Below are positions 1 through 10,051 of a DNA stretch of 64,000 bases, in pieces (the first letter of the stretch is position 1; each line of letters starts with the position of its first letter). A program made the translations under genes and the position numbers. The notes under the pieces are model-generated. The model had not been told where the DNA came from. It worked only from the letters and a program-made list of their open reading frames with translations, and ran no database searches. The stretch spans positions 806,001-870,000 of the forward strand of contig NZ_JACHGY010000001.1 of assembly GCF_014207595.1 (NCBI RefSeq), read 5' to 3'. Source of the DNA: Algisphaera agarilytica (GTDB taxonomy: Bacteria > Planctomycetota > Phycisphaerae > Phycisphaerales > Phycisphaeraceae).

Positions 1-63
1 GGGCTCTGCCCGGGGGGGGCTGGCGCTCTCACCATCTTGCCCCCGGGCAGAGCCCAGGGCTAA
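1..63. repeat. REP-type palindrome pair, cut by the window edge
   Basis: Two copies of a GC-rich palindrome lie in opposite orientation. The left copy is truncated by the window edge (1-15) and the right copy is 41-63, ending in CTAA. The core is CCCCGGGCAGAGCCC. It is the same family as the pairs at 548-616, 4735-4839, 40304-40413 and 40909-41055. Confidence 0.75.
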
Positions 64-83
64 GGGAGAACATTCCGAAGCGA

Positions 84-488
84 TTACTTCGAGCCGCCGA
101 GGAACTTCTCGGCCAGCGTCGCCAGGTCGCCGCCGCCCTTGGCTTCGAGGAACTCCATGACCTTGGGCAGGAACTGCGTGACCATCGACGCGTCGAGCCC
201 GAGCTTGTCGAAACCGCCCGCCAGCGAGGCGACGCCCTCAAACTTCTCGCCGCCGAGCGCCCCGGCGATCGAGCCGACCACGCTCATGAGGCCACCGCCC
301 GAACCCTCGCCGCCCTCGGCTGCGCCGTCCGCCAATGCCTCGGCCCCGGGCACCGCTTCTTTGATCTTCTCGAAGTCTTCGCCGCCGAGCTGATCCTTGA
401 ACAGCTTCATGATCAAACCCAGACCGCCCTCGGCCTGCTTCTCGTCGATCCCCAGTTCCGCCGTTAGCTTCGCGATCAATTCCTGCAT
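84..488 (-). CDS. DUF2780 family protein
   Basis: A 134-residue acidic, Ala/Gly-rich protein. The N-terminus (MQELIAKLTAELGIDEKQAE) followed by GGLGLIMKLFKDQLGG, and the later repeat-like stretch ending in FLEAKGGGDLATLAEKFLG, match the DUF2780 (VcgC/VcgE-like) family, whose function is unknown. There is no signal peptide or membrane segment, so it is probably cytoplasmic. It is a single gene with REP elements on both sides. The family call rests on the helical Gly-rich pattern only. Confidence 0.6.
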   Translation of the reverse strand: MQELIAKLTAELGIDEKQAEGGLGLIMKLFKDQLGGEDFEKIKEAVPGAEALADGAAEGGEGSGGGLMSVVGSIAGALGGEKFEGVASLAGGFDKLGLDASMVTQFLPKVMEFLEAKGGGDLATLAEKFLGGSK

Positions 489-547
489 CGTGGCCCTCTC
501 GTGGTAGTGATTTGGGTTGTGATAAATGGACGAATCAATTTCAAAAT

Positions 548-616
548 TTAGCCCCGGGCTTTGCCCGGGGACCCGGCGTTTTTACCCCATCGCCCCCGGG
601 CAGAGCCCGGGGCTAA
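548..616. repeat. REP pair, TTAG/CTAA-footed
   Basis: The left palindrome (548-570) starts TTAGCCCCGGGC and its inverted partner (594-616) ends CTAA, with 23 bp between. It lies between the start of the DUF2780 gene and the 3' end of the PpnP gene. Each half can fold into a stem of CCCCGGG/CCCGGGG type. Confidence 0.85.
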
Positions 617-635
617 TGGGCAGACGCCGCATGCT

Positions 636-917
636 TCAACGGAAACGGCAGAGGTATGCCGTGGGCGCTTCGACCTGCACGACGAACGCGCTGTCGCCGG
701 GCACATCAAATTGATACCCCGCCGGGTATTGGGCAAACGCATCTCGGCCCGGCAGCTTCACCATCAAGCAGCCGGTGATCACCGACATCGTCTCGGGCGC
801 CGCGGTGTTGAACGTGTACTCGCCGGGCAGCATCACGCCAACGGTGGCCTTGCCCTCGGCGTCTTCGTATCCGAGCGAGCGGACGTGGTCATCGAAATAG
901 GTGTTGGGTTGGATCAT
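636..917 (-). CDS. ppnP: Pyrimidine/purine nucleoside phosphorylase PpnP
   Basis: A 93-residue cupin of the DUF1255/PpnP family, which phosphorolyses purine and pyrimidine nucleosides to base plus ribose-1-phosphate. Family motifs are evident: GVMLPGEYTFNTAAPETM in the middle and PTAYLCRF at the C-terminus, closely tracking the 94-residue E. coli protein. The start at 917 (MIQPNTYF) is chosen because it matches family length; an upstream ATG would add eight non-conserved residues. It is predicted cytoplasmic and monocistronic. Confidence 0.88.
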   Translation of the reverse strand: MIQPNTYFDDHVRSLGYEDAEGKATVGVMLPGEYTFNTAAPETMSVITGCLMVKLPGRDAFAQYPAGYQFDVPGDSAFVVQVEAPTAYLCRFR

Positions 918-1039
918 CGTAGACTTCCTGTTTTTCAACATGCCGGGCGTTCCGGATGTATCCTCACATCATAGTGGTCTGGCTACACAACTGTTCGTAA
1001 CCTGCTTGCTGTTTGTATCCACTTTCCGAGGAAGATGTC

Positions 1040-1585
1040 GTGCAATCACCAATCCGTCGCAGAACCGCATCGCTACTTTTGTGCCTTTTCGCAATCGTTT
1101 TTTCTGGCTGCACCGACCCCAGCGACAACGCATTCATCTCAGCCAATCTTTTGTTTCCTCCCGCCAAAACGATGGGGCCGGATTGCACGGTAAGCGATTC
1201 ATCGGATAACACCGCGATCGCGATCGCGACCGGAACCTATCAACCGCCGGCCGGGGCAGCCTCTCCCTCGATCTGGGGGCACCTCCAGTGCCAGTACAAA
1301 AACCCCGACGTGCTCGTCACCGTTCGCATGCAGTCAGACGCAGACGCAGCAAAAAAACAACACGAGGACTTTCTTCAGCAGATGGGTGAGATGTCCAGCC
1401 TGAAAGACTACGACACCTCGAGCATGAAACGATATGGAGCCGGCGGAGCAACGTGGAAAGATCCGTTCGCGCACGGCGCCTACTTCCGCTACGGCAATCT
1501 GCTGGTCTCACTCAGCGGGGATTCACCCCAAGAGTTGCAGGACGTCGCTGCGAAACTGGTTAGCCATAATCAATCTTCACCGTAG
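1040..1585 (+). CDS. Hypothetical lipoprotein
   Basis: A 181-residue protein of unrecognised family. A basic N-terminus (VQSPIRRRTAS) precedes a hydrophobic stretch and a lipobox-like FSGC, so export and lipidation are likely. GTG at 1040 is preferred over the upstream ATG at 1013 because GAGGAAG sits just ahead of it. The remainder is soluble mixed alpha/beta sequence with Trp and Tyr near the C-terminus. It is convergent with thiC and no function is offered. Confidence 0.65.
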   Translation: MQSPIRRRTASLLLCLFAIVFSGCTDPSDNAFISANLLFPPAKTMGPDCTVSDSSDNTAIAIATGTYQPPAGAASPSIWGHLQCQYKNPDVLVTVRMQSDADAAKKQHEDFLQQMGEMSSLKDYDTSSMKRYGAGGATWKDPFAHGAYFRYGNLLVSLSGDSPQELQDVAAKLVSHNQSSP

Positions 1586-1594
1586 ATCGCCGAC

Positions 1595-3460
<1,866 letters not shown>

Positions 3461-3552
3461 CGCGTGGCTCCTGGGCAGTGGCGGAGGGGCACGCGGGTCA
3501 CCGGGATCTTAATCACTCTCATTGATGGAGTGACAACTTCCGGGGGAGGTGG

Positions 3553-3635
3553 GTGCTTGCCTACGCCGGTACGAACCGGATCAGGTCTTACGGGTGCTTC
3601 TCAGTCCGCGACTTTCGGCGGACGCCCCGAGCAAA
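3553..3635 (-). ncRNA. TPP riboswitch (THI element)
   Basis: On the minus strand the leader contains the THI-box landmarks CTGAGAAGCACCCG, ACCTGATCCGG and CGTACCGGCGTAGG in the correct order, with a GC-rich P3-like stem of GTCCGCCGAAAGTCGCGGAC type between. It lies 92 nt upstream of thiC on the same strand. By family knowledge it should lower thiC expression when thiamine pyrophosphate binds. Confidence 0.95.
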
Positions 3636-3693
3636 GTCTGAGCATAGGAGGGCAACCCCCCGGCTGCAAGCGCTCACCACTTAGAATGCCCCC

Positions 3694-4404
3694 ATGGACC
3701 CCGGCCCACGCATCTCCGCCCTCCGCCCCACCAACCGCGACCCGCTGCGCAGCACCGTCAAGGTCGACGGCAAAGCCGTCGGCACGCTCTCGCAGAAACT
3801 CATCGACGACCTGGGCCTGACCATCGGCTCGCCCTACACGCCCCAGCTCGCCGAGGCCGTCGCCGAGGCGGTCATCTACGACAAGGCCTTCCGCGCCGCG
3901 ACCCGAAGGCTCGCCCGCCGGGCGATGTCCACCGGCATGATCCGCCAGAAACTCCGAACCCCCGCCCAGCGCAAACGCGACAAAGACGGCAAGCTCCGCG
4001 AGCCCACGCCCCCACCGCCGCCGCACATCATCGATCAGGTGATCCAACGCCTCGACGAGCTCGGCCTCGTCGACGATCGCGCCTTCGGCGAAGCGCTCAT
4101 CCGTGACTTCACCCGCGGCAAACCCGCCGGCCCCATGCTGCTCAAGCAGAAGCTCTACGCCAAAGGACTCGACCGCCAACTCATCGACGAGCTCGTCGCC
4201 GAGGCGACGGATGATCCCGAGGAGCAGGCCGACGGGGCCACCGCCTTTGCTCGCAAGAAGTTCCGCAGCATGCAGCACCTCGACCGCGACGCGCAGAAAC
4301 GCCGACTCTACGGCCAACTCGCCCGCCGCGGCTTCGCCCCGGATGCCATCCGCACCGCGATGGACGCCGTGTTGACCGACGACCCCGACGAACACTTCAA
4401 CTGA
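3694..4404 (+). CDS. recX: Regulatory protein RecX
   Basis: A 236-residue RecX family protein, a modulator of RecA filaments. It has the three-helix repeats typical of the family, including VIQRLDELGLVDDRAFGEAL, then a lysine-rich LLKQKLYAKGLDRQLI and a C-terminal RRLYGQLARRGFAPDAIRTA. It is longer than the E. coli protein because of an N-terminal beta-rich extension and a Pro-rich insert (PTPPPPPHI), as in other long RecX proteins. It is divergent from thiC and recA is not in the window. Confidence 0.85.
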   Translation: MDPGPRISALRPTNRDPLRSTVKVDGKAVGTLSQKLIDDLGLTIGSPYTPQLAEAVAEAVIYDKAFRAATRRLARRAMSTGMIRQKLRTPAQRKRDKDGKLREPTPPPPPHIIDQVIQRLDELGLVDDRAFGEALIRDFTRGKPAGPMLLKQKLYAKGLDRQLIDELVAEATDDPEEQADGATAFARKKFRSMQHLDRDAQKRRLYGQLARRGFAPDAIRTAMDAVLTDDPDEHFN

Positions 4405-4519
4405 TCTATCACAAACAAAAAACTTCTCCCGCCGCGCAGGGTCCGCCCCTTCGCCGGGTACCGCATGGTGAAGTTCGCTGTTTCTCCGACCCGCACCCCA
4501 CCCCGAACTGGAGCCCGTT

Positions 4520-4729
4520 ATGCGACCCATCACCCCACTCTTCGGCCTGACCCTCGGCCTCATCACCGTCTTCGCCCTCTTCGTCGCCACCGGCTGCGAA
4601 ACCACAAGCCAACGCGTCGACGAAAAAACCGACCGCGCCACCACCCGTACCGAAAACCGCGTCGACCAGGAAGCCAACGCTGCGATCGACCGCTCGGTCG
4701 ACCGCACCCTCGACAAGATTTTCAAATAA
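4520..4729 (+). CDS. Small lipoprotein
   Basis: A 69-residue protein: a hydrophobic signal (LFGLTLGLITVFALFVATGC) with Cys26 as the probable lipidation site, then a short charged helix rich in Arg, Asp and Glu (RVDEKTDRATTRTENRVDQE). The family is unknown; the layout resembles small entericidin/Lpp-like envelope lipoproteins, but I see no specific match. A REP palindrome begins 5 nt after the stop. Confidence 0.6.
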   Translation: MRPITPLFGLTLGLITVFALFVATGCETTSQRVDEKTDRATTRTENRVDQEANAAIDRSVDRTLDKIFK

Positions 4730-4734
4730 AAACT

Positions 4735-4839
4735 TTAGCCCCGGGTCAATGACCCGGGGCGGCTGCGGCGTCCGCTCGAACATCCACCCCACCACCCACA
4801 TCAACCCGACACGCCCCCGGGTGACTCACCCGGGGCTAA
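4735..4839. repeat. REP pair; the right copy supplies the moaC stop
   Basis: The left palindrome (4735-4760) and its inverted partner (4814-4839) keep the TTAG/CTAA foot and CCCCGGG stem of the family. The loops differ (GTCAATGAC versus GTGACTCAC), so base pairing is kept despite divergence. The TAG stop of moaC (4836-4838, minus strand) lies inside the foot of the right copy. Confidence 0.85.
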
Positions 4840-5294
4840 AGGGCTTCTTTCGTCTTCTCCACCAACCGCACCCCCTCGACCCGCAAGTCTTTATCCACCG
4901 CCTTGGTCATGTCGTACAACGTCAGACAAGCCACGCTCACCGCGGTCAAGGCTTCCATCTCGATCCCCGTCTTCGCCACGATGCCCGCCTCGGCCATGAC
5001 CGTAATCTCTCCGGGGCCGGTACGTTCAAAGCTCACATTCACATAATCCACCGGCAACGGATGGCACAACGGGATCAATTCCCCGGTCTTCTTCCCCGCC
5101 ATCACCCCCGCCACCCGCGCTACCGACAACGCCTCGCCCTTGGGCAAGTCCCCTTGCATCACCAGATCGATGGTTCCGGGGGCCGCACAAAACCGCCCCT
5201 CCGCGATCGCCCGCCGCCGCATGGGCGGCTTGCCACCTACATCGACCATCCCCGCCCAGCCGTGCTCGTCCACGTGTGAGAGTTTCTTGTCCAT
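4836..5294 (-). CDS. moaC: Cyclic pyranopterin monophosphate synthase MoaC
   Basis: A 152-residue enzyme of molybdenum cofactor synthesis that turns the MoaA product into cyclic pyranopterin monophosphate. Signature stretches include MVDVGGKP near the N-terminus, GKKTGELIPLCHPLP with the active-site LCHPL, and GIEMEALTAVSVACLTLYDM. The length is typical (about 160). No other moa genes are nearby. The stop codon is formed by the foot of a REP palindrome, and the last codons (KEAL) run right up to it. Confidence 0.96.
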   Translation of the reverse strand: MDKKLSHVDEHGWAGMVDVGGKPPMRRRAIAEGRFCAAPGTIDLVMQGDLPKGEALSVARVAGVMAGKKTGELIPLCHPLPVDYVNVSFERTGPGEITVMAEAGIVAKTGIEMEALTAVSVACLTLYDMTKAVDKDLRVEGVRLVEKTKEAL

Positions 5295-5321
5295 GCCTGC
5301 AGTCTAACCCACCGTATGCAT

Positions 5322-6293
5322 TCACCCCGCCTTCCGAGTCCGCGGCCTCAACCCCGCCACCGTTACGCCGAGACCAAGTAAAGCAAGGCTCGAAGGCTCG
5401 GGGATCACCACCATTGAGGCCCCCTCAAGATTGGTGCTGCCGAAGTTGTCCTGCCACACGGTATAGTCCGCCGCATCCACCGCCCCATTGCCATTCCCGT
5501 CGGCAGCCAAGTCTTCCATCGATCCAAAAGCGTCTTGCCAAACCGTGTAGTCCGCTGCATCGACCACGCCGTTGCCGTTGTAGTCGCCCGGAAGAGTCAC
5601 CAACTCCGGCAGCAGTGTAATCGTCACGATCGAGAAGTTGCGAAACACATCGCCTCGGCCCGAAAGGTCGTCACCGCCGTCGTCGGTCTCGTCCAAGTCG
5701 AAAGCGAAGGCCGTACCGTCGGCAAAGAATCCCGCCAGGGTCACATCACGGTCGGTCACCGTGAACGCCACGCCTTCGGTCAGCCCCGTCACCTCGGACC
5801 CGCCCAGCGTGAACGACGTGCCGAAGATGTTCGTCATGCTGTTGGGTGCCGCAAAGATCACGTCGCCGATCGTTCCGCCGCTGATGTTCACCTCGGCACC
5901 GCTGTCGATATAGAAGAGGCCGCCGACACTCCCGCCGGAGATGTTCACTTGGCTGCCACTGATCGCCCCAAAAAGGTCTCCGACACTGCCGCCGCTGATG
6001 TTCACCTCGCTGCCCGGCAAGGCATCGAAACGCTCACCGATGCTGCCGCCGCTGATGTTCACCTCGGCACCGGAGCCGGCCTCAAGCCGATCGCCGACGA
6101 CCCCGCCGTCCATGACATTGAGCTGCTGCAGATTGCCCACCGCCGGGGGTGGCGTGTCGGACGGCACATTAAATACGCCGTTGGTAAACAACGCCGAATC
6201 GGAGGGACCCGAGCCGAACACCTGCCCCGACGCCGACACCCCGCCGAAGCCGACCAACACCACAGCCATCGCCAACTGATTCTTCAGATTCAT
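5322..6293 (-). CDS. PEP-CTERM protein with tandem motif and dockerin-like repeats
   Basis: A 323-residue secreted protein. From the N-terminus it has a signal peptide ([18 protein letters not shown]...SA), four tandem units of about 20 residues built on the core (S/G)EVNISGG(S/T)(I/V)G, a middle beta-rich region, and two dockerin-type calcium-binding repeats ([19 protein letters not shown] and a second copy). It ends in a PEP-CTERM sorting signal ([14 protein letters not shown], then a basic tail) recognised by an exosortase. The start at 6293 is chosen because the signal peptide begins there. Its function is unknown, probably a surface or matrix protein. Confidence 0.85.
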   Translation of the reverse strand: MNLKNQLAMAVVLVGFGGVSASGQVFGSGPSDSALFTNGVFNVPSDTPPPAVGNLQQLNVMDGGVVGDRLEAGSGAEVNISGGSIGERFDALPGSEVNISGGSVGDLFGAISGSQVNISGGSVGGLFYIDSGAEVNISGGTIGDVIFAAPNSMTNIFGTSFTLGGSEVTGLTEGVAFTVTDRDVTLAGFFADGTAFAFDLDETDDGGDDLSGRGDVFRNFSIVTITLLPELVTLPGDYNGNGVVDAADYTVWQDAFGSMEDLAADGNGNGAVDAADYTVWQDNFGSTNLEGASMVVIPEPSSLALLGLGVTVAGLRPRTRKAG

Positions 6294-6512
6294 CTTTCTT
6301 CCGGACTCCATGGAATGTTTACGAACGCATTGCCGCCACGCCCCCAGCACACCCGGAGAGCGACATGCAGCACGTTGATCATACCGGAAGCGGCGTTTTC
6401 AGCCTCGCACTTCTCCGTAAATCGAATTCAGCACCGGCCCTTCAGCGGAACGCACCAATCGGGGCTAGCCCGCAACATCTTGTCGCATTCATGCAAAACC
6501 CTCGCATTTTTC

Positions 6513-6555
6513 TTGACTTCATCGCCCCGACAAGCCCATACTATGTTTTACATAG
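6513..6555 (+). promoter_or_regulatory. Promoter and operator upstream of the padR-like gene
   Basis: TTGACT (6513-6518) can act as a -35 box with CATACT (6537-6542, spacer 18) or TACTAT (6539-6544, spacer 20) as the -10. A perfect inverted repeat CTATGT-TTT-ACATAG (6541-6555) overlaps the -10 region. PadR proteins typically bind dyads of this ATGT/ACAT type near their own promoters, so autorepression is likely (inference). Confidence 0.6.
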
Positions 6556-6592
6556 CTTGCGTTGCGTAATAACCTAATTTCTGGAATCCATC

Positions 6593-6982
6593 ATGAAACT
6601 CGAACGCGAAATGATGCGGGGGGCCGGGCCCACGGCCGTGCTCCAGCTGCTCGCCACCGGCGAGATGTACGGCTACGAACTCGTCGAAGCCCTCGAAACC
6701 CGCTCGGCGGGGGTCCTGGCGATGGGCCAATCCACGCTGTACCCGATGCTCTACAACCTCGAAGCGAAGAAGCTGGTGAAGTCGCGTACCGTCACCGCCG
6801 ACAACGGCCGGCCGCGCCGCTACTACCGCCTGACCGGAAAGGGCAAGAAGAAGCTATCCGCCGACCGCGAGCAGTGGTCGGCGCTGATGGACGCGATGGC
6901 CGCCCTCGGCGTCACGCCCGGGGCCGGAACCGCGCAACCCCTCACCGCTGGCCTCGGCCTGCTCCGCGGGGGTGTGGCATGA
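6593..6982 (+). CDS. PadR family transcriptional regulator
   Basis: A 129-residue winged-helix repressor. The PadR pattern is clear: AVLQLLATGEMYGYELVEALE, then GQSTLYPMLYNLEAKKLVKS (recognition helix region) and the wing DNGRPRRYYRLTGKGKKKL. The dyad at 6541-6555 is a candidate operator. Its TGA overlaps the next gene's ATG (ATGA), so the two are translationally coupled, which is common for PadR regulators paired with a membrane protein. Confidence 0.93.
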   Translation: MKLEREMMRGAGPTAVLQLLATGEMYGYELVEALETRSAGVLAMGQSTLYPMLYNLEAKKLVKSRTVTADNGRPRRYYRLTGKGKKKLSADREQWSALMDAMAALGVTPGAGTAQPLTAGLGLLRGGVA

Positions 6983-8892
6983 GCGAAACGCTGCCGAACC
7001 CCTCGTCGCAGAGCACCGCCCTTCCGCCGTCGTTCTGGCGTCGCCTCGCCCACTCCCCGCTGCGCGACATCCTCCGCGGCCGGATCAACGGCCGGCTCGA
7101 CCTCGACGCGAAGCTCGAGGCGGCCGAGCTCCCTGCCGAAGCCGAGGCCACGGTCCGCGATGTCGTGAAACGCACGCGCCTCTGGCGTCTCGAGAAGATG
7201 GAGGTGGCCGACGAGTTGATCGCCCACTTCAAAGACGGCCAGCAAGCCGAGGCGGATCCGCAAGCGGCCGTGCTGGACTTCGGCCAACCCGCGGTCACCG
7301 CGAAACTGATCCGCCGGTCCAAGCAACGCAACCGCTCGATCACGGCCAAGGCGTTTGTCTGGACCCGCCGGGGGATTGCGGTCCTGGTCCTGTTCTATGC
7401 CCTGCTGGCTGTGCGTTTCTTCATGGGGTCGCCCCAAGTCACCGTCGATTACGTCGCGGCGATGAACGCCGACGCCCGGGCCGTGCCCGCCGAAGATCAG
7501 GCGTGGCCGATCTATCGGGAAGCATGGATCGCGTTTGGCATGGCCGAGCACGATCTCGCGCCGCTCTTTCCGGATGACCATCATCCCTCCAGCCGTTCCT
7601 TGCTACGCCCCGGCGATGCGGGCTGGAACGAATCCCGCGCTTTCCTGGCGGAACATCAACCCCTCCTTGACGCGCTGCGACAAGCCGGGGCCAAGCCGGG
7701 CCTGGGTTATGAAGCCGGATTCAACCACAAGCTCGACGAACGTGACCGCCTCGCGTTCTACGGCCCCAACAATCAGCCCGAGCGGGTCGATCTCAGCAAG
7801 CTTTCTCCTCAGGAACGCCTGGCCGAAGAATCCGTCATCAACGTGCTGCTGCCCCACCTCGGCTTGATGCGGAAATCCGCCCGCTTGCTCGCCTCTGATC
7901 TCGACGCCGCGGTTCAGCAAGGTGACGCCGACCGGGTCTTGGCGAAACTCGAAGCCCTCCTCGGCATGGCCGATCAAGTCACCGAAACGCCCATTCTGAT
8001 CAACGGCCTTGTTGGGCTATCCATCCTCTACCTGACGTACGAAAAAATCGAAGACCTGCTCATCGAATCGCCCAACCTGCTCTCCGACGAGCAGCTCCAA
8101 CAACTCCAAGCCCGCGTCGCCGCCGTTTCACCGCGCACGATCGTCCGCTACGACGGCGAACGCATGATGATGTACGACACCCTGCAGCGGATGTTCACCG
8201 ACGACGGGCGCGGCAACGGACGTATCACCTCGGAAGGGCTGCGTCTAATGAGCACTTATTCCAATACGTTCGCAAGCCAAGGCGTCGAGGTGCAAAGCCC
8301 CGTCTTGCAAACCATCGAGTCCGCAGCGATGCCCGCATCATTGTTGGTCATCGCTTCTCGACAAGACATGCGAGACAAGTTTGATCAGATGATGAATGAC
8401 CTCGAGGCTTCGGTCGCACTCCCTCGGCGGTTTCAGCAAACCAACGAGTTCTCCGACGATCTGGACACCTGGTCGCTGCGCGAACGCACCAAGTACCTGC
8501 TGATCTCCCAGCTCATGCCTGCGCTCGGGGCCACAACGCGGAGAATCGAGCAGTGTGAAGGCCGACAGGAAGGCGTTGTGTTGGCCCTGGCCCTCGAGCA
8601 GTATCGCCGCGAGCACGGCCAATGGCCCGACGTCCTCGCCGCACTCACCCCGGCCTATTTATCCGCCTTGCCCGTCGACCGAATCACCGGCGACCCGCTG
8701 CGCTACCTCGTTACCGAAGACGGGCCCAAGGTCTACAGCGTCGGCGTGGACCGCGTGGACAATCAGGGCCAACCTCCGATCGGCGAGGACGGCAAGGCCC
8801 GACCCGAATCGGCCGCATCCTGGAGCAAAGATCGCTGCCCCGATGACGAAGGCGACTGGGTGCTCTTTCCGACCAACAACGCCAAAAAATAA
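6979..8892 (+). CDS. Membrane protein coupled to the PadR regulator
   Basis: A 637-residue protein. The first ~115 residues are charged and helical (RINGRLDLDAKLEAAELPAEAE), resembling the short cytoplasmic domains found on PadR-linked permeases. One transmembrane segment follows (GIAVLVLFYALLAVRFFMG, ~residues 130-150), then a long soluble domain. The C-terminal stretch (LEQYRREHGQWPDVLAALTP, then DPLRYL) resembles a tail seen on many planctomycete proteins. The start is fixed by the ATGA overlap with padR. The function is unknown; it may be a stress or envelope sensor controlled by its partner. Confidence 0.75.
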   Translation: MSETLPNPSSQSTALPPSFWRRLAHSPLRDILRGRINGRLDLDAKLEAAELPAEAEATVRDVVKRTRLWRLEKMEVADELIAHFKDGQQAEADPQAAVLDFGQPAVTAKLIRRSKQRNRSITAKAFVWTRRGIAVLVLFYALLAVRFFMGSPQVTVDYVAAMNADARAVPAEDQAWPIYREAWIAFGMAEHDLAPLFPDDHHPSSRSLLRPGDAGWNESRAFLAEHQPLLDALRQAGAKPGLGYEAGFNHKLDERDRLAFYGPNNQPERVDLSKLSPQERLAEESVINVLLPHLGLMRKSARLLASDLDAAVQQGDADRVLAKLEALLGMADQVTETPILINGLVGLSILYLTYEKIEDLLIESPNLLSDEQLQQLQARVAAVSPRTIVRYDGERMMMYDTLQRMFTDDGRGNGRITSEGLRLMSTYSNTFASQGVEVQSPVLQTIESAAMPASLLVIASRQDMRDKFDQMMNDLEASVALPRRFQQTNEFSDDLDTWSLRERTKYLLISQLMPALGATTRRIEQCEGRQEGVVLALALEQYRREHGQWPDVLAALTPAYLSALPVDRITGDPLRYLVTEDGPKVYSVGVDRVDNQGQPPIGEDGKARPESAASWSKDRCPDDEGDWVLFPTNNAKK

Positions 8893-8920
8893 GCCGCCCA
8901 AGGTTTGAGCCTTGGGCGGC
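8893..8920. terminator. Bidirectional hairpin between convergent genes
   Basis: A perfect 11-bp stem GCCGCCCAAGG/CCTTGGGCGGC with a 6-nt loop lies just after the stop of the membrane protein and before the 3' end of the GH16-like gene. There is no long T run, so termination efficiency is uncertain. Confidence 0.6.
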
Positions 8921-8946
8921 AACGATGTGATGACTTCATCGGGCCT

Positions 8947-9828
8947 TTACTTCATCGGGTAGTGGTGCAGGTAGTCGATGTCGAGGCGGACGGGGTTGAG
9001 TTCGTATTCGGGTTTGTAGAACCAGATGTTGGAGAGGACAAAGTACTGCTTCGAGCGGTACTCGCGGTCGAGGACTTTGGCTTCGAGGTCGGTCTCGTCG
9101 CCGAACTTCAGCGCGACGCCCTTCTTTTGCCATTGGTCGTCGACGTACTCCCAGAGCTGGACGTAGTCGGGGGTGTATTCGTAGCCGTGGATGCGCCAGC
9201 CGTTGAAGTCGGTCTGGCCCTGGAAGGCGTGGATGCTGCGGTCGACGTCGGAGCCGCCGCCATCGGAGGGGAGGATGCGTGCGTGGTAGCCGGGCACCTT
9301 CTTCCACTTGATGTATTCCATCCAGTCGATCTCGAGGGTCTTGCCGCTGTCGTTGGGCGCGTTACGCGGCGTTGAGCCCATGTTGTAGGAGTAGCTCCAG
9401 ATGGCAGGGTGGGCGGCGTGCTTTACCCCGTACTCCAGGCCCTTGGTGCGCCAACGGCAGACGGTGAAGCCGTATTCGTGGACATGCAGCGCCGAGACGC
9501 CCGCCTCGCCGTGCTTGTTCGCCAAGAGGCTGAGGTAACGGGTGTCGCCTTCTTTGCGGAGCTGGTTGTGCTTGGCCTTGATGTTGCCCGAGGGCTTCGA
9601 GGTGTCGGTTCCTTTACGGGCGCGGACCACCCACTTGTTGGGGTCAAGTTTCCAGAAGTCGTCCGAGACGTTCTTGTCCATCTCGACGGCGAAGTTCTCC
9701 GCGATTTCCTCGGGCACCGGCAGCGGCCCGGCACAGGCGACCTGCGAAGAACAGAGGGCGATCAAGCAGGCGACGATCAGAACAGGCAGGGTTGAATTCA
9801 GGGTGTGCGAATCGAAGGGGCAGACCAT
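8947..9828 (-). CDS. Exported GH16-like glycoside hydrolase
   Basis: A 293-residue protein with a signal peptide (about residues 13-33: TLPVLIVACLIALCSSQVACA). Glu166-Ile-Asp168-Trp-Met-Glu171 fits the GH16 catalytic pattern E-x-D-x-x-E, where the first Glu is nucleophile and the last is acid/base. Supporting features are a jelly-roll-like composition rich in Trp/Tyr and a FNGWRIHGYEYTPDYVQLWE strand typical of the family. It is divergent from a sulfatase, suggesting attack on a sulfated algal galactan such as porphyran, agar or carrageenan; the substrate is inferred from context only. Confidence 0.75.
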   Translation of the reverse strand: MVCPFDSHTLNSTLPVLIVACLIALCSSQVACAGPLPVPEEIAENFAVEMDKNVSDDFWKLDPNKWVVRARKGTDTSKPSGNIKAKHNQLRKEGDTRYLSLLANKHGEAGVSALHVHEYGFTVCRWRTKGLEYGVKHAAHPAIWSYSYNMGSTPRNAPNDSGKTLEIDWMEYIKWKKVPGYHARILPSDGGGSDVDRSIHAFQGQTDFNGWRIHGYEYTPDYVQLWEYVDDQWQKKGVALKFGDETDLEAKVLDREYRSKQYFVLSNIWFYKPEYELNPVRLDIDYLHHYPMK

Positions 9829-10051
9829 TCGGAGGGACCTTTCATTTAAGATTAAACTTATTTATTTTAATGAAGTCAGATTTCGTGAAGCATGGGCGGC
9901 GGATTCAGCCGTACCGCCCTACGTGTGGCGGGCAGCGAAGGTTTTCATCGGTGAAACCTGCAAGGCCGGTGACGTAAAAACTTTGTTAACATTATACATT
10001 TTGCGGGTATCATTTCAACTCCCAATTGCCCCCTCTCTCAGGAAATTCTCC

